DNA from: Pandoraea apista
GTDB lineage: Bacteria > Pseudomonadota > Gammaproteobacteria > Burkholderiales > Burkholderiaceae
NCBI RefSeq assembly: GCF_001465595.2
Contig: NZ_CP013481.2
Location: forward strand, 186,001-250,000
Direction of reading: 5' to 3'
DNA length: 64,000 nucleotides
Under the pieces are notes generated by a model that was not told the origin of the DNA, ran no database searches, and saw only the letters and a list, made by a program, of their open reading frames with translations. Each line of letters opens with the position of its first letter. The first letter of the stretch is position 1. This document shows positions 35,423 to 46,107 of this stretch, piece after piece. The position numbers and the translations under genes were made by a program.

Positions 35423-37132
35423 ATGAATCGACGCGAGTTCATGCAGGTGTTGGCGGTGGCAGCGGCCGGGGGGATGGCGCTGTCGCATCACGAGACGGCG
35501 GCCGCGCAGGCGGCTGCGGCGTTTTACGATCTGCCGAAGTTCGGCAACGTGCACCTGCTGCACTTCACCGACTGCCACGCGCAGTTGTTGCCGATCTACT
35601 TCCGCGAGCCGAGCGTCAATCTTGGGATTGGCGGGCAGGCGAACAAGCCGCCGCATCTGGTGGGCGAGGCGTTCCTCAAAGCGTATGGCCTGCGTCCCGG
35701 CACGCCCGACGCCTATGCGTTCACCTATCTCGACTTCGCTGCCGCGTCCCGCACGTACGGCAAGGTCGGCGGGTTTGCGCATCTGGCCACGCTGGTCAAG
35801 CGCATGAAGGCGTCGCGCCCGGGCGCGCTTTTGCTCGATGGCGGCGACACGTGGCAGGGTTCCGGCACGGCCATGTGGACGAAGGGCCAGGACATGGTCG
35901 ACGCCACGCTCGCGCTGGGCGTCGATGTCATGACGGCGCACTGGGAGTTCACGTATGGTGCCGATCGCGTGAAGTCTGTCGTCGAGGAGCAGCTCAAGGG
36001 CAAGATCGACTTTGTCGCGCAAAACGTGCAGACGAACGACTTCGGCGACCCGGTCTTCGCGCCTTACACGATCAGGACGATGAACGGTGTGCCCGTGGCG
36101 ATCATCGGGCAGGCCTTTCCGTACACGCCGATTGCGAACCCGCGCTACTTTGTCCCGGACTGGACGTTCGGGATTCAGGAGGAGCGCTTGCAGTCAATGG
36201 TCGACGAGGTGCGTGGCAAGGGCGCGCAGGTTGTGGTCGTGCTGTCGCACAACGGCATGGACGTGGACCTGAAGCTGGCGTCGCGCGTGCGCGGCATCGA
36301 CGCGATCATGGGCGGTCATACGCACGATGGCGTGCCGAAGCCCGTCGTCGTGGAAAACGGGGGCGGCAAGACACTCGTGACCAATGCCGGGTCGAACGGC
36401 AAGTTCCTCGCCGTGCTCGACTTCGACGTGAAGGGTGGCAAGCCGGTGGACTTCCGCTACAAGCTGCTGCCGGTCTTCTCCAATCTGCTGCCGGCCGACG
36501 CGCCGATGCAAGCCCTCATCGAGCGCGTACGTGCGCCGTTTGCCGCAAAGCTGGCTGAGCCGCTGGCAGTGACGGAGGGCGTGCTGTATCGCCGGGGCAA
36601 CTTCAACGGCACCTTCGACCAGTTGCTGCTCGACGCGGTGATGGCCGAGAAGGACGCCGAAATCGGCTTCTCGCCGGGTTTCCGCTGGGGTACATCGCTG
36701 CTGCCGGGCGCGACGATCACGATGGAGCAACTGCTCGACCAGACGGCCGTCACGTATCCGTACACAACGCTCACGCCGATGACGGGCGAGACGATCAAGA
36801 CGGTGCTCGAGGATGTGGCCGACAACCTGTTCAATCCCGACCCGTACTATCAGCAGGGCGGGGACATGGTGCGCGTGGGCGGCATGGACTACACGATCGA
36901 CCCGATGGCGCCGATGGGGCAGCGCATCACTGAGATGCGCCTGAACGGCAAGCTGATCGAGGCGGGCAAGACGTACAAGGTGGCAGGCTGGGCGCCGGTG
37001 GCCGAGGGCGCCCAGGGCGAACCGGTCTGGGACGTGGTGGCCCGCTACCTCCGGGCCCAGAAAACGGTGGTCGCGAAAGCGCCGAAAGTCCCGTCCATCA
37101 AGGGGATGAAGGGGAATTTGGGGGCGGCTTGA
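35423..37132 (+). CDS. soxB: Thiosulfohydrolase SoxB
   Basis: A 569-residue dimanganese hydrolase that releases sulfate from SoxY-bound thiosulfonate. Signal region NRREFMQVLAVAAAGG (twin-arginine type), metal ligands in LLHFTDCHAQ, LLLDGGDTWQGSG, LSHNGMD and GGHTHDG, and the C-terminal 5'-nucleotidase-like domain (GNFNGTFDQLLLDAVM). The start at 35423 follows ACGGAGACG. It is last in the operon; a hairpin with a T-run follows. Confidence 0.96.
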   Translation: MNRREFMQVLAVAAAGGMALSHHETAAAQAAAAFYDLPKFGNVHLLHFTDCHAQLLPIYFREPSVNLGIGGQANKPPHLVGEAFLKAYGLRPGTPDAYAFTYLDFAAASRTYGKVGGFAHLATLVKRMKASRPGALLLDGGDTWQGSGTAMWTKGQDMVDATLALGVDVMTAHWEFTYGADRVKSVVEEQLKGKIDFVAQNVQTNDFGDPVFAPYTIRTMNGVPVAIIGQAFPYTPIANPRYFVPDWTFGIQEERLQSMVDEVRGKGAQVVVVLSHNGMDVDLKLASRVRGIDAIMGGHTHDGVPKPVVVENGGGKTLVTNAGSNGKFLAVLDFDVKGGKPVDFRYKLLPVFSNLLPADAPMQALIERVRAPFAAKLAEPLAVTEGVLYRRGNFNGTFDQLLLDAVMAEKDAEIGFSPGFRWGTSLLPGATITMEQLLDQTAVTYPYTTLTPMTGETIKTVLEDVADNLFNPDPYYQQGGDMVRVGGMDYTIDPMAPMGQRITEMRLNGKLIEAGKTYKVAGWAPVAEGAQGEPVWDVVARYLRAQKTVVAKAPKVPSIKGMKGNLGAA

Positions 37133-37162
37133 GTCGGGGGTGGTCGTCGGGCGGCGGCGAGG

Positions 37163-37181
37163 CCCGGCCGCCGGGGTTTTT
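37163..37181 (+). terminator. Probable intrinsic terminator after soxB
   Basis: CCCGG-CCG-CCGGG followed by G and five T (37177-37181), 30 bases downstream of the soxB stop. A competing GGCGGC/GCCGCC pairing overlaps. The T-run supports termination; the short loop makes the exact fold uncertain. Confidence 0.5.
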
Positions 37182-37242
37182 GCCGGGAAAACGCAAATCC
37201 CGACCAATTTTGTCGGCTGCTCGCCGTGCCCAAAAAAATCGC

Positions 37243-37248
37243 TATAAT
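37243..37248 (+). promoter_or_regulatory. Perfect -10 box TATAAT for tRNA-Ala
   Basis: TATAAT lies 13 bases before the tRNA 5' end. No good -35 was found at the proper spacing, so this is only the -10 element of a likely sigma-70 promoter. Confidence 0.5.
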
Positions 37249-37261
37249 CGTTGCTTCGTGT

Positions 37262-37337
<76 letters not shown>

Positions 37338-37712
37338 ATCGACTCGCAGACGGCTTGTCAGGTCCGCGAGCGTCAATCAAGCGCCTATTTTGCGCTCACA
37401 TCCCTTCTGACAGCGATTCTGTTGCCGTAACACGCAATTTCTCTACAGATTCCGCTGAACTGCGTCGTCGGATGGCTCAATTCACATCGGCTGCGTAGGC
37501 ATAAAGCAACGTCTTCGCTTTAAGTAACAGGTGGTTGTATTCGTAACGGACTGTTAGAATCGTTCGATTTCGTACAGAAGTGCGATAGCGTATGCATTTG
37601 GCCTGCGGGTTGACGTGTGTGTATCGGTCCTGAAAAGGGGCGATTATTCTCGCCCTGTGTCACACCACTTAGGACTATTTTTGACATCGCCCTTTGGGAT
37701 CGCGTGAATTCA
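37338..37712. other. 375-base region upstream of the EPS regulator
   Basis: No gene seen. A TAGAAT (-10-like, 37555-37560) overlaps a small inverted repeat AATCG-TT-CGATT (37558-37569), which could be a regulator site. No JUMPstart/ops element and no repeated tRNA 3' end were found. Confidence 0.3.
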
Positions 37713-38078
37713 ATGTCAAGTCGACAGACGCTTATTCAACGGGACACCGATTTTCGAGTGTTACGCATTCTGCAGGAAACGCCGGACATCACGCAGCGAG
37801 AGCTCGCTCAAAAGTTGGGCGTTAGTGTGAGTGGATTGAATTACTGCATGAAAGCATTGATCGCCAAAGGCTGGGTCAAGGTGCAGAACTTTAGTCACTC
37901 AAAAAACAAGTTTGGGTATGTTTATGTTTTGACTCCGCGGGGCATTGCGCAAAAAGCGGCATTGGCAAGTGAGTTTCTGATCCGGAAAATGCAGGAATAC
38001 GAAGCGCTTCGGATCGAAATCGAATCGTTGCAATTCGAGGTCGAAGATCAACAGAGAGAAAGACCGAGGAGTGCATGA
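37713..38078 (+). CDS. MarR-like EPS-associated transcriptional regulator
   Basis: A 121-residue winged-helix regulator: FRVLRILQETPDITQRELAQ, recognition helix LGVSVSGLNYCMKALI, wing WVKVQNFS, then a coiled C-terminal helix (about 85-115) for dimerisation. This is the small MarR-type family that accompanies exopolysaccharide clusters in beta- and gamma-proteobacteria. ATG at 37713 fits the domain start. It leads the rightward half of the polysaccharide locus and likely controls it. Confidence 0.83.
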   Translation: MSSRQTLIQRDTDFRVLRILQETPDITQRELAQKLGVSVSGLNYCMKALIAKGWVKVQNFSHSKNKFGYVYVLTPRGIAQKAALASEFLIRKMQEYEALRIEIESLQFEVEDQQRERPRSA

Positions 38079-38223
38079 TTTCAGACGATGACGCTGAGAC
38101 TTGAGCGACGACCCCCCCACTCGACGTTCGAGGTATCGGAGTAACGACGCGTCGCATGGCGACGCTGCACGGGCCATAGCAATTAAGCGGCAACAGGCCG
38201 ATGCATTTGCTGGACATCTACGT

Positions 38224-39222
38224 ATGAGCTACACGATTACCCTGACGGACGGTAAGACATTCGATTGCGCCGAGGACGAATCCATTCTCGACGCCGCCGC
38301 GAGGGCCCATATCCCGTTGGCATACAGTTGCAAAACGGGACGTTGCAGCACCTGCAAGACCAGCGTCGTGAGCGGAACGTCGCGAGCGCGGGTCCACGAG
38401 CAGGGCATTTCCGAAGCGCTAGTAGCGGCGGGCTGGATTCTCAGTTGCGTGCGAGTTCCGAGCTCCGACATGACCCTTGAAGTCGATGATCTCGGCGGTG
38501 TGGTTCTGCCGGAGGCGCGCACTTTGCCTTGCAAGATTCATGCGCTGGAGCGATTGTCCGTAGACGTAATGAAAGTCGTTCTGCGCTTGCCGCCGACGGC
38601 AAAACTGCAGTTCTTCGCCGGACAATATATCGACGTCATTGGGCCTGGCGGCGTTCGTCGTAGCTATTCTCTGGCATCGTCGCCGACGAACGACGACTTG
38701 CTCGAACTGCATGTTCGCGAAGTCCCCGGAGGCGCAATGAGCGCCTATTGGTTCGAACGTGCAAAGCCTGGCGATCTTATGCGACTGGTCGGCCCGCTTG
38801 GCACATTCTTCCTTCGTCCGTGTGTTGGCAAACACGTTGTGTTTCTCGCGACCGGGACAGGCATTGCACCTGTGCGCGCCATTCTGCAATCGATGCAGAC
38901 GCTGGCTCCGGAAGCGTTGCCGGAGTCGATCTCCGTGTATTGGGGCGGTCGTCTGCCCGGCGATCTATATATTGACCCGATGCCTGCCGGCCTCGCGGTG
39001 AAATTCATTCCGGTGCTGTCGCGCGCGCCGCAAGCGTGGGATGGTGCAAGCGGTTATGTCCAGAACGCCTTAATCGCCGATGCGCCTGAACTCAAAAATT
39101 CAGTTGTTTACGCATGCGGGTCTAACGAGATGATCGAGAGTGCGCGGAGCCTGTTGATCGCACACGGTCTTGGTGAACGAGATTTTTACTCGGACGCCTT
39201 TGTTTGCTCTGCGGCTTTGTAA
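38224..39222 (+). CDS. ddhD: CDP-6-deoxy-3,4-glucoseen reductase (DdhD/AscD/RfbI)
   Basis: A 332-residue iron-sulfur flavoprotein that supplies electrons for C-3 deoxygenation by DdhC. N-terminal plant-type [2Fe-2S] ferredoxin with Cys36, Cys41, Cys44 and Cys75, followed by a ferredoxin-reductase module: FAD motif [10 protein letters not shown] and NAD(P) motif [15 protein letters not shown]. The reaction yields the CDP-4-keto-3,6-dideoxyhexose. ddhD-ddhA-ddhB-ddhC is also the order in Yersinia O-antigen loci. ATG at 38224 is the first that gives the canonical ferredoxin start. Confidence 0.92.
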   Translation: MSYTITLTDGKTFDCAEDESILDAAARAHIPLAYSCKTGRCSTCKTSVVSGTSRARVHEQGISEALVAAGWILSCVRVPSSDMTLEVDDLGGVVLPEARTLPCKIHALERLSVDVMKVVLRLPPTAKLQFFAGQYIDVIGPGGVRRSYSLASSPTNDDLLELHVREVPGGAMSAYWFERAKPGDLMRLVGPLGTFFLRPCVGKHVVFLATGTGIAPVRAILQSMQTLAPEALPESISVYWGGRLPGDLYIDPMPAGLAVKFIPVLSRAPQAWDGASGYVQNALIADAPELKNSVVYACGSNEMIESARSLLIAHGLGERDFYSDAFVCSAAL

Positions 39223-39242
39223 ATCGAAAAGAAGGGGAAACG

Positions 39243-40016
39243 ATGAAAGCGGTTATTTTAGCCGGCGGTCTGGGCACTCGTCTGAGTGAGGAAACCTCAA
39301 CGCGACCCAAGCCGATGGTCGAGATCGGCGGCAAGCCGATTCTCTGGCACATCATGAAGATGTATTCCTATCACGGCATCCACGATTTCGTGATCTGCTG
39401 CGGGTACAAAGGGTACGTGATCAAGGAGTATTTCGCGAACTACTTCCTGCATATGTCGGACGTGACTTTCGACATGAAGAACAATTCGATGCGAGTTCAC
39501 GAGCGCCGAGCAGAACCCTGGACCGTTACATTGGTGGATACTGGCGACGACTCCATGACAGGCGGGCGACTGGCTCGCGTTGCCGACTACGTGAAAGATG
39601 AAGAGGCATTTTGCTTTACGTACGGTGATGGTGTCGGCGATATCGACATCACGGCCACGATCGATTTTCACCGCAAGCACGGGAAAGCGGCCACACTCAC
39701 AGCGACGTTTCCGCCCGGGCGTTTCGGTGCTCTCGACATTGAAAAACGCCAGGTTCGCAGCTTCAAGGAAAAGCCCAAGGGTGATGGTGCCATGATCAAC
39801 GGCGGCTTCTTTGTGCTTTCGCCGAAGGTGCTGTCTTATCTGGACGGCGACGCAACGGTGTGGGAGCAGGAGCCGCTGATGCGTCTGGCCAACGATGGCG
39901 AGTTGATGGCTTACGAGCATCAGGGCTTTTGGCAACCGATGGACACGTTGCGAGACAAGCATCTGCTTGAGGAACTGTGGGGCAATGGCAAAGCACCCTG
40001 GAAGAAGTGGGACTGA
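39243..40016 (+). CDS. ddhA: Glucose-1-phosphate cytidylyltransferase (DdhA/RfbF)
   Basis: A 257-residue nucleotidyltransferase making CDP-glucose, the first step of CDP-dideoxyhexose synthesis. Signature [18 protein letters not shown], then [18 protein letters not shown] and [10 protein letters not shown] (metal-binding Asp). The C-terminal [15 protein letters not shown] is characteristic of this enzyme rather than of glucose-1-P uridylyl- or thymidylyltransferases. AGAAGGGGAAACG precedes the ATG. Confidence 0.94.
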   Translation: MKAVILAGGLGTRLSEETSTRPKPMVEIGGKPILWHIMKMYSYHGIHDFVICCGYKGYVIKEYFANYFLHMSDVTFDMKNNSMRVHERRAEPWTVTLVDTGDDSMTGGRLARVADYVKDEEAFCFTYGDGVGDIDITATIDFHRKHGKAATLTATFPPGRFGALDIEKRQVRSFKEKPKGDGAMINGGFFVLSPKVLSYLDGDATVWEQEPLMRLANDGELMAYEHQGFWQPMDTLRDKHLLEELWGNGKAPWKKWD

Positions 40017-40017
40017 T

Positions 40018-41079
40018 ATGTCGATCCGTCCTGAGTTCTGGCGCGACAAACGCGTCTTTCTTACCGGGCACACCGGCTTCAAGGGAAGCTGGATGAGCCT
40101 TTGGCTCCAGTCGATGGGTGCCAACGTGCATGGCTATGCACTTCCGCCGCCCACTAACCCCAGCCTCTTTGTGGCGGCGAACGTGGCCGACGGCATGGCG
40201 AGCACTATCGCCGACGTGCGCGACCTGGATGCCATAAGCAGAGCGATGGCCGGTTTTCAACCGGAAATCGTGATTCACATGGCAGCTCAGCCGTTGGTCC
40301 GATTGTCTTACAGCGAGCCTGTTGAGACATATGCGACGAACGTCATGGGCACAGTGCATGTGCTCGAAGCCGCACGCCGCACCGCGAGCGTTCGCGCAAT
40401 TGTCAACGTCACCACTGACAAGTGCTACGAGAATAACGAATGGGTATGGGGCTATCGCGAAAACGAACCCATGGGCGGACACGATCCTTACAGCAATAGT
40501 AAGGGATGCTCCGAACTGGTGACGAGCGCGTATCGCCGATCGTTCTTCTCAGCCGATGGCACGCCTGCGCTAGCCTCTGCGCGTGCGGGCAATGTGATTG
40601 GCGGCGGTGATTGGGCGGCTGACCGTCTGATTCCCGATATACTGCGCGCGTTCGAGAGAGGTGAGCCGGTCGTGATCCGAAATCCGTTCTCGATTCGTCC
40701 CTGGCAGCATGTTCTCGAGCCGATTTCCGGCTATCTGATGTTGGCCGAGAAACTCTATTCGGAGGGCCATCGTTGGGCCGAGGCGTGGAACTTCGGACCC
40801 GATGAGCAAGACGCCCGGCCGGTTCAGTGGATCGTCGAGGAATTGATCGGCACGTGGGGCAATGGGGCCTCATGGCGGCTCGACGGTGGCGAACATCCGC
40901 ACGAGGCCAACTATCTGAAGCTCGATATCGCGAAAGCGAGATCGGTGCTTGGCTGGCGCCCTCGCTGGAACCTCGCGACCGCATTGGCGAAAATCACGGC
41001 CTGGCAACAGGCTCAGTTGCGCAACGAGGATGTACGTGCACTCTGCATTGCGCAAATTGCAGAGTACAGCGCTAGTTAA
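40018..41079 (+). CDS. ddhB: CDP-glucose 4,6-dehydratase (DdhB/RfbG)
   Basis: A 353-residue short-chain-dehydrogenase-fold enzyme forming CDP-4-keto-6-deoxyglucose. NAD-binding loop [23 protein letters not shown], catalytic region [13 protein letters not shown], and active-site [13 protein letters not shown] (Tyr and Lys of YxxxK). The start lies one base after the ddhA stop (TGATATG), so the two are coupled. ATG at 40018 gives the family length. Confidence 0.94.
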   Translation: MSIRPEFWRDKRVFLTGHTGFKGSWMSLWLQSMGANVHGYALPPPTNPSLFVAANVADGMASTIADVRDLDAISRAMAGFQPEIVIHMAAQPLVRLSYSEPVETYATNVMGTVHVLEAARRTASVRAIVNVTTDKCYENNEWVWGYRENEPMGGHDPYSNSKGCSELVTSAYRRSFFSADGTPALASARAGNVIGGGDWAADRLIPDILRAFERGEPVVIRNPFSIRPWQHVLEPISGYLMLAEKLYSEGHRWAEAWNFGPDEQDARPVQWIVEELIGTWGNGASWRLDGGEHPHEANYLKLDIAKARSVLGWRPRWNLATALAKITAWQQAQLRNEDVRALCIAQIAEYSAS

Positions 41080-41095
41080 CTTTGGATTTACCCGT

Positions 41096-42442
41096 ATGAA
41101 TACTCGAGACAACCCGCAAGCAAACGCCAGAACTCCGGAAGCCATTCGCAAGGAAATCGCTGCGTTGGTGCAAGAGTTTGCCGATATCACTTATGCGCCG
41201 AAGGCGTTCGTTCCTGGGGAGAGCCAGGTGCCTGTTTCGGGCAAAGTCATCGGTGCAACAGAGCTCAAGTACATGGTGGAGGCCAGCCTTGACGGGTGGC
41301 TGACGACCGGTCGCTTCAACGCGGAGTTCGAAGCGCGCTTGGCGAAATATCTCGGTGTGAAGCATCTGATTACCGTCAACTCGGGATCCTCTGCGAATCT
41401 CGTGGCGTTTTCGACGCTGACCTCCCCCCGCCTTGGCGATCGTGCGATCAAGCAAGGGGACGAAGTGATCGGTGTGGCCGCTGGTTTCCCGACCACGGTG
41501 AACCCGATCCTGCAATTCGGTGCGGTGCCGGTGTTTGTCGACGTCGATCTTGAGACGCACAACATCAACGCGGACCTGATTGAAGCTGCGATCAGCCCGA
41601 AAACCAAAGCCATTATGTTGGCTCACTCGCTGGGCAATCCCTTCAACCTGGAGGTGGTTACAGCGTTGTGCAAGAAGTACAACTTGTGGTTGGTCGAAGA
41701 TTGCTGTGATGCGCTCGGCGCCACGTACAACGGCCAGTTGGTGGGCACGTTCGGCGACATCGCTACGCTGAGTTTTTACCCGGCTCATCACATCACGATG
41801 GGGGAAGGCGGCGCCGTATTCACCAATAACTCGGAGCTCAAGCTGATTGCCGAATCGTTCCGCGATTGGGGACGCGATTGCTACTGCCCCCCCGGCAAGG
41901 ACAACACGTGCAACAAGCGCTTCTGCTGGAAGCTTGGTGATCTGCCGGAAGGGTATGACCACAAGTACACGTACAGTCACCTTGGCTACAACCTTAAGAT
42001 TTCGGATATGCAAGCCGCATGCGCGCTTGCTCAGCTCGACCGTGTCGACGAGTTCATCGCGACGCGACGCAAGAACTTCGATTATCTGAAAAACCGTCTC
42101 AAGAGCTGCGAGGATTTCCTGCATTTGCCTGAGGCAACGCCGAATTCGGAGCCATCGTGGTTTGGATTCCCGGTGATTCTGAAGGAAACGTCGGGGGTGA
42201 AACGCGTCGACCTGCTGAACTACCTTGATCAGAACAAGATTGCCACGCGTCTCCTTTTCGCCGGCAACCTGACTCGTCAACCGTACATGATTGGCCGTAA
42301 TTTCCGCGTGAGCGGTGACCTGACGAACACCGATATCGTGATGAACCAGACGTTCTGGTTGGGCGTTTTCCCGGCATTGACGGAAGCCCATCTGGACTAT
42401 ATCGCGGAGAAGCTTGAAGAGTTTTTTGGGCTTGGGTTCTAA
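41096..42442 (+). CDS. ddhC: CDP-4-dehydro-6-deoxyglucose 3-dehydratase (DdhC/RfbH)
   Basis: A 448-residue PMP-dependent dehydratase of the aminotransferase fold. The usual PLP lysine is replaced by His231 in [13 protein letters not shown], the hallmark of this family, which removes the C-3 hydroxyl instead of transferring an amino group. A cysteine-rich segment follows ([17 protein letters not shown]) that binds the [2Fe-2S] cluster of the enzyme. Works with DdhD. Stop and next start are 9 bases apart. Confidence 0.95.
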   Translation: MNTRDNPQANARTPEAIRKEIAALVQEFADITYAPKAFVPGESQVPVSGKVIGATELKYMVEASLDGWLTTGRFNAEFEARLAKYLGVKHLITVNSGSSANLVAFSTLTSPRLGDRAIKQGDEVIGVAAGFPTTVNPILQFGAVPVFVDVDLETHNINADLIEAAISPKTKAIMLAHSLGNPFNLEVVTALCKKYNLWLVEDCCDALGATYNGQLVGTFGDIATLSFYPAHHITMGEGGAVFTNNSELKLIAESFRDWGRDCYCPPGKDNTCNKRFCWKLGDLPEGYDHKYTYSHLGYNLKISDMQAACALAQLDRVDEFIATRRKNFDYLKNRLKSCEDFLHLPEATPNSEPSWFGFPVILKETSGVKRVDLLNYLDQNKIATRLLFAGNLTRQPYMIGRNFRVSGDLTNTDIVMNQTFWLGVFPALTEAHLDYIAEKLEEFFGLGF

Positions 42443-42451
42443 GGGTTCACT

Positions 42452-43339
42452 ATGCGGGTCTTAGTCACCGGCGCGACCGGATTTATTGGCAGGCATTTGC
42501 TTCGTGCGTTAGCAGCTCGCGGAGATGAAGTCATCGCTCTTTCTCGTCAAGTGCGTGTAGTGGAGCGTGATGCTGCCGGAATTCGATGGCTGGCGGTCGA
42601 TGACGAACTTGAGAACAAGCTCAGCAGCTTAAAGAACATTGATGTGGTGTTTCACCTCGCGACAGCATACGGGAGGCAAGGTGAAACCTACTTCGATATT
42701 GAACAGGCAAACGTGGCGTTTCCCCTCGTTGTGCTTCAGTGGGCCGCCAACGGGGGGTGCGACACATTTATCAATACCGATAGCTTCTTCAGCCGCCCCG
42801 AGTATCGCTATGGATACATGAAGGAGTATTCACTTACTAAACGCACGTTTGCAGAATGGGGGGCGTTGACGGCGGACGACCACTCGCATTTCCATTTTGT
42901 TAATGCGCGACTGGAGCATGTGTACGGTACCGGTGACGATGCACGGAAATTCTTCCCAATGATTTTGAGAGAGCTTTTGGGCAATGTTCCTCAAATTGAT
43001 CTCACTGCGTGCAATCAAAAGCGAGATTTCGTATTCGTTGAGGATGTTGTCCGCGCATATATCGCAATCGCTCGGAATACGGCGGCATTGCCATCATATG
43101 TGGAGGTAGGCGTCGGTACTTCGATTAGCACCTCGTTACGTAGTGTTGTTGAACGGTTGCACTCGCTTTCGAAATCAACGTCGGAACTACGATTCGGTGC
43201 CTTGAAGCATCGACCTGGCGAAATAATGAATTCCCATGCGGACATCTCCTTTCTATCAAGCCTAGGATGGAGTCCAGAAGTGCAATTGGACGAAGGTCTG
43301 TGCCGCCTAGTTGCTGAGCAGATGCGAGAAGAGCGATGA
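42452..43339 (+). CDS. NAD-dependent epimerase/reductase, probable CDP-dideoxyhexose synthase
   Basis: A 295-residue SDR enzyme with GATGFIGRHLL at the N-terminus, a YxxxK motif in YSLTK and FVFVEDVVRAYI at the C-terminal half. Placed after ddhDABC it most likely reduces the CDP-4-keto-3,6-dideoxyhexose to abequose or paratose (Abe or Prt type); which sugar cannot be told. The gene is noticeably less GC-rich than ddhC. Overlaps the flippase start by four bases. Confidence 0.75.
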   Translation: MRVLVTGATGFIGRHLLRALAARGDEVIALSRQVRVVERDAAGIRWLAVDDELENKLSSLKNIDVVFHLATAYGRQGETYFDIEQANVAFPLVVLQWAANGGCDTFINTDSFFSRPEYRYGYMKEYSLTKRTFAEWGALTADDHSHFHFVNARLEHVYGTGDDARKFFPMILRELLGNVPQIDLTACNQKRDFVFVEDVVRAYIAIARNTAALPSYVEVGVGTSISTSLRSVVERLHSLSKSTSELRFGALKHRPGEIMNSHADISFLSSLGWSPEVQLDEGLCRLVAEQMREER

Positions 43340-44670
43340 CCGGAGTACGGTATTCGTTGAATTTCGCGAATAGGATTCCCAAGCATATATGGGTAGCGGC
43401 GACGGGGTGGTTCAGTCGGATCGCCAGTGCGTCCATCAACCTCTTGAGTATCCGCTATCTTTTGCGCGAACTAGGCGTGGAAGGCTATTCCGCGTTCGCG
43501 CTGCTTGGGGCACTTTTGGCTTGGTCCGTGCTCGCCGATTTTGGCGTCGGCTACAGTTTGCAGAATCATTGGTCGGAACGGCGCGCCGCCGGGCGCGGCA
43601 GTGGCGATCTGTTGCTAGCTTCTGCGCTATTGTTGATTCCCGCTGCGGCTATTTGCATGTTTGCGCTGTATTGGCTGTCACCATTACTCGCAAACCAATA
43701 TCTCCAGGGAGTAACAATAACACTCACGGATGCTGAGCGTGCTCGAGTGTTTTTTCTCGCCGGTAGTCTATTTATTGCCACCTCGGTCGGTGGTGTTGCA
43801 TACAAGCTGTTGTTCGCGGAGCAATTAGGGTGGGTTGCGCATCTTATGCCAACAATCGGCACACTCATTGGCTTTGCCCTAATTCTTGTGGTAGACGTCT
43901 CGAAGCAGCCATTTCCGCTCTATTCAGCAGTTGGACTATTCTACGGTCCGCCCGCGCTGGTCGCGATGGTGACATTTGTCTACTGTATGAAGCATTACGC
44001 CCGTCCTGATGCGCGTCGTGGAGGGGAAGATATATCGCGAGCAGGGAAGATTATCGCGCGGCGCGCCGTTGGATTTTTTGCGTTCGCGGCAGTATCCGCG
44101 GTTGTCCTTCAGGCGGACTACATGGTGATGTCCCAACGATTGGGGTCCTACGACGTTGTGGTCTACACGCTTCTTACTAGGGCGTTTGGTCCCGCCTGGT
44201 TCATATATATGGCATTGCTACAGGCGATATGGCCCGTGTGTGCGGAGCTACGGGTAAAAGGCGAGTGGGACTCACTGCGCACATTGCCTTATCGTTACAT
44301 AGGCATTGGTGTTGTCGGCGTAATCGTTTTTTGTGCGGCACTTGCGATTTTCCGTGAAACACTGGTGCATATGGCATCTGCTGATGTAACCGTGCCACTT
44401 TCGACGATCGCACTGTTCGGCGTCTACTTCATAATGCGTGTTTGGACGGACACATATGGGGTCATGCTACAAAGCATGAATGTGCTTCGCCCTTTTTGGA
44501 TTCTTGTGCCTATTCAGGCATGTTTAAGTTTTGGCCTCCAATGGTATCTTTCCGGAATATTTGGCATTAATGGTCTTCTCATGGGATTGATGCTTTCTTT
44601 TTTGATGACGGTAACTTTTGGGCTGCCAGCCGTTTTTTATCGAACCGTGCAGAAATTATCATCTGCTTGA
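43336..44670 (+). CDS. wzx: Polysaccharide repeat-unit flippase (Wzx-like)
   Basis: A 444-residue inner-membrane protein with about twelve hydrophobic segments, typical of MATE/Wzx flippases (SRIASASINLLSIRYLL, LADFGVGYSLQNHW, VLQADYMVMSQRLG). It would move the undecaprenyl-linked repeat unit to the periplasm. The codon use is AT-richer than in most genes of the window, a sign of transfer. The ATGA overlap couples it to the epimerase gene. Confidence 0.85.
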   Translation: MTGVRYSLNFANRIPKHIWVAATGWFSRIASASINLLSIRYLLRELGVEGYSAFALLGALLAWSVLADFGVGYSLQNHWSERRAAGRGSGDLLLASALLLIPAAAICMFALYWLSPLLANQYLQGVTITLTDAERARVFFLAGSLFIATSVGGVAYKLLFAEQLGWVAHLMPTIGTLIGFALILVVDVSKQPFPLYSAVGLFYGPPALVAMVTFVYCMKHYARPDARRGGEDISRAGKIIARRAVGFFAFAAVSAVVLQADYMVMSQRLGSYDVVVYTLLTRAFGPAWFIYMALLQAIWPVCAELRVKGEWDSLRTLPYRYIGIGVVGVIVFCAALAIFRETLVHMASADVTVPLSTIALFGVYFIMRVWTDTYGVMLQSMNVLRPFWILVPIQACLSFGLQWYLSGIFGINGLLMGLMLSFLMTVTFGLPAVFYRTVQKLSSA

Positions 44671-44676
44671 TCGCAT

Positions 44677-45717
44677 ATGAGTGAGACAAAAAGAAAGATC
44701 ATTTCAATCTGCATTCCGACTTACAACAGAGCAAGCCTGTTGATTGATCTGTTGGATTCCATTGCGCGTGCAGCTCAAAAGGTTGATTCGACCGTAGTCG
44801 AAATTTGCATATCAGATAATGCTTCGGATGATGGCACGGATAGTGCTGTTCACGAGTGGAAATGTCGGAATGCCGTTGATGTCGTCTATCACAGATGGCC
44901 CCAAAATATGGGCGCTGGTAATAACTTCGTGAATGCAGCGGGTCTTGCCGGTGGGAAGTACATATGGCTCATGGGGAGCGATGATGCCGTACAAGAAGAT
45001 GCACTCGAAGTCGTTTTAGACGCTATTGGTTCACAGGCAGCCATATATCTTACCGGGCGCGTAGAAATGGACTCGTCGATGCGAACCGCGCTGGGCGAAA
45101 CTCATTTCATTCGTAGTGAGGGCCGATACGATTTTTCAGATGAAAATTCGATCAAAGCATACCTTGGCGCTTGTTGTGGAGTCGCCGGCCTTTTTAGCTA
45201 CCTGAGTTCTCTTATCGTGAATGCGGGTGTGTGGCAGAGAGGGTTGCCCGGTGTCGAACAATACACTGCAGGAGCTTATCCCCATGTTTACGTCCTGTTG
45301 AATGCATTGCAAAGTGGCGGACAAGTGCAAGTCATTCGGACGCCCATTGTGAAAAACAGAAATGGGAACGATTCATTTCTTGCGGGCGGGAACTGTAACC
45401 GAGTTCTGATAGATATTGAAGACTATCTTGCCATTTTTGACGGAATACCACCGATTTCTGATAACCCCGAGTTGCTTCCGGAATTTCATCGGGTAATTTT
45501 GAGGGAGCGGCCTCTTATCCGAACCCTGCTCTATTTGCGTCATTATGGGAGCGAGGATGAATGGGCGCGTTCGCGGCTTGCGTTTCAGCGCTTGGGGGTG
45601 TCGAATACACTACTCGGCATTGTTGCGAACATGAAATGGGTTTTGACGTTATTCTATCGGCCAGTAATTCGTAAGATTGCTCAAAAAGTTGCGCCGTACA
45701 GGCGGCCAGGACATTAA
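44677..45717 (+). CDS. Family 2 glycosyltransferase, abequosyltransferase-like (WbaV/RfbV)
   Basis: A 346-residue GT-A glycosyltransferase. N-terminal SICIPTYNRASLLIDLL, EICISDNASDDGT, and the acidic metal motif GSDDAV. The architecture and C-terminal RPVIRKI resemble the transferases that add CDP-abequose or other dideoxyhexoses, which agrees with the upstream ddh genes; this is inference. Last rightward gene of the locus, with a decayed transposase just beyond. Confidence 0.78.
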   Translation: MSETKRKIISICIPTYNRASLLIDLLDSIARAAQKVDSTVVEICISDNASDDGTDSAVHEWKCRNAVDVVYHRWPQNMGAGNNFVNAAGLAGGKYIWLMGSDDAVQEDALEVVLDAIGSQAAIYLTGRVEMDSSMRTALGETHFIRSEGRYDFSDENSIKAYLGACCGVAGLFSYLSSLIVNAGVWQRGLPGVEQYTAGAYPHVYVLLNALQSGGQVQVIRTPIVKNRNGNDSFLAGGNCNRVLIDIEDYLAIFDGIPPISDNPELLPEFHRVILRERPLIRTLLYLRHYGSEDEWARSRLAFQRLGVSNTLLGIVANMKWVLTLFYRPVIRKIAQKVAPYRRPGH

Positions 45718-46107
45718 TGTAATTTTTCTTTGTCGCCTGACGTCGGATTCGATTGGTCGCGCCGTTCTGCTGTGGGCAATGTGGGGGAATGAATTCGTGG
45801 CGCAGCCCATAACTGCGACTGGTAAAGACCAATCCGTTGTCGCTGCGTAACAGGAAGAGGAAGAGCGCTGGCACGTGGGCCAATAATGGACCGAAGCGAG
45901 CAATCGGCGTTTTCCATGCCCCGCTTGCCGTCTTCGACCCACGATTCCAGTTCCGAGGGGGGCGAGATCAAACGACCGGCTTGCCTCAGATACCGTCGCT
46001 TTGCCTTGAATAATGTCGAGCACCAACGCGCTCTTGCGCTTGGCCGTCCAGTGCTTGATCTCGTCTTCCATCTTCATGCGCATGTGTTTGTCGTCGGAGG
46101 ACAACAC
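45718..46107 (-). pseudogene. Decayed IS3-family transposase remnant
   Basis: On the minus strand the OrfA start MEDEIKHWTAKRKSALVLD and EASRSFDL appears, then shifts frame to ELESWVEDGKRGMENA and again to an OrfB fragment SDNGLVFTSRSYGLRHEF and PHCPQQNG. Most of OrfB is missing and part of the motif SRRYTALVRSYG is lost. No terminal repeats are recognisable. It lies where the two arms of the polysaccharide locus converge. Confidence 0.85.

Noticed and set aside
37338..37712. JUMPstart/ops element upstream of the polysaccharide genes
   Set aside because: GGCGGTAG occurs only as part of the tRNA-Ala; the ops core and hairpin are absent.
45649..46107. Intact leftward gene of 152 codons at the IS remnant
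   Set aside because: The text is a mixture of OrfA start and frameshifted downstream sequence; it is a decayed transposase rather than a functioning gene.
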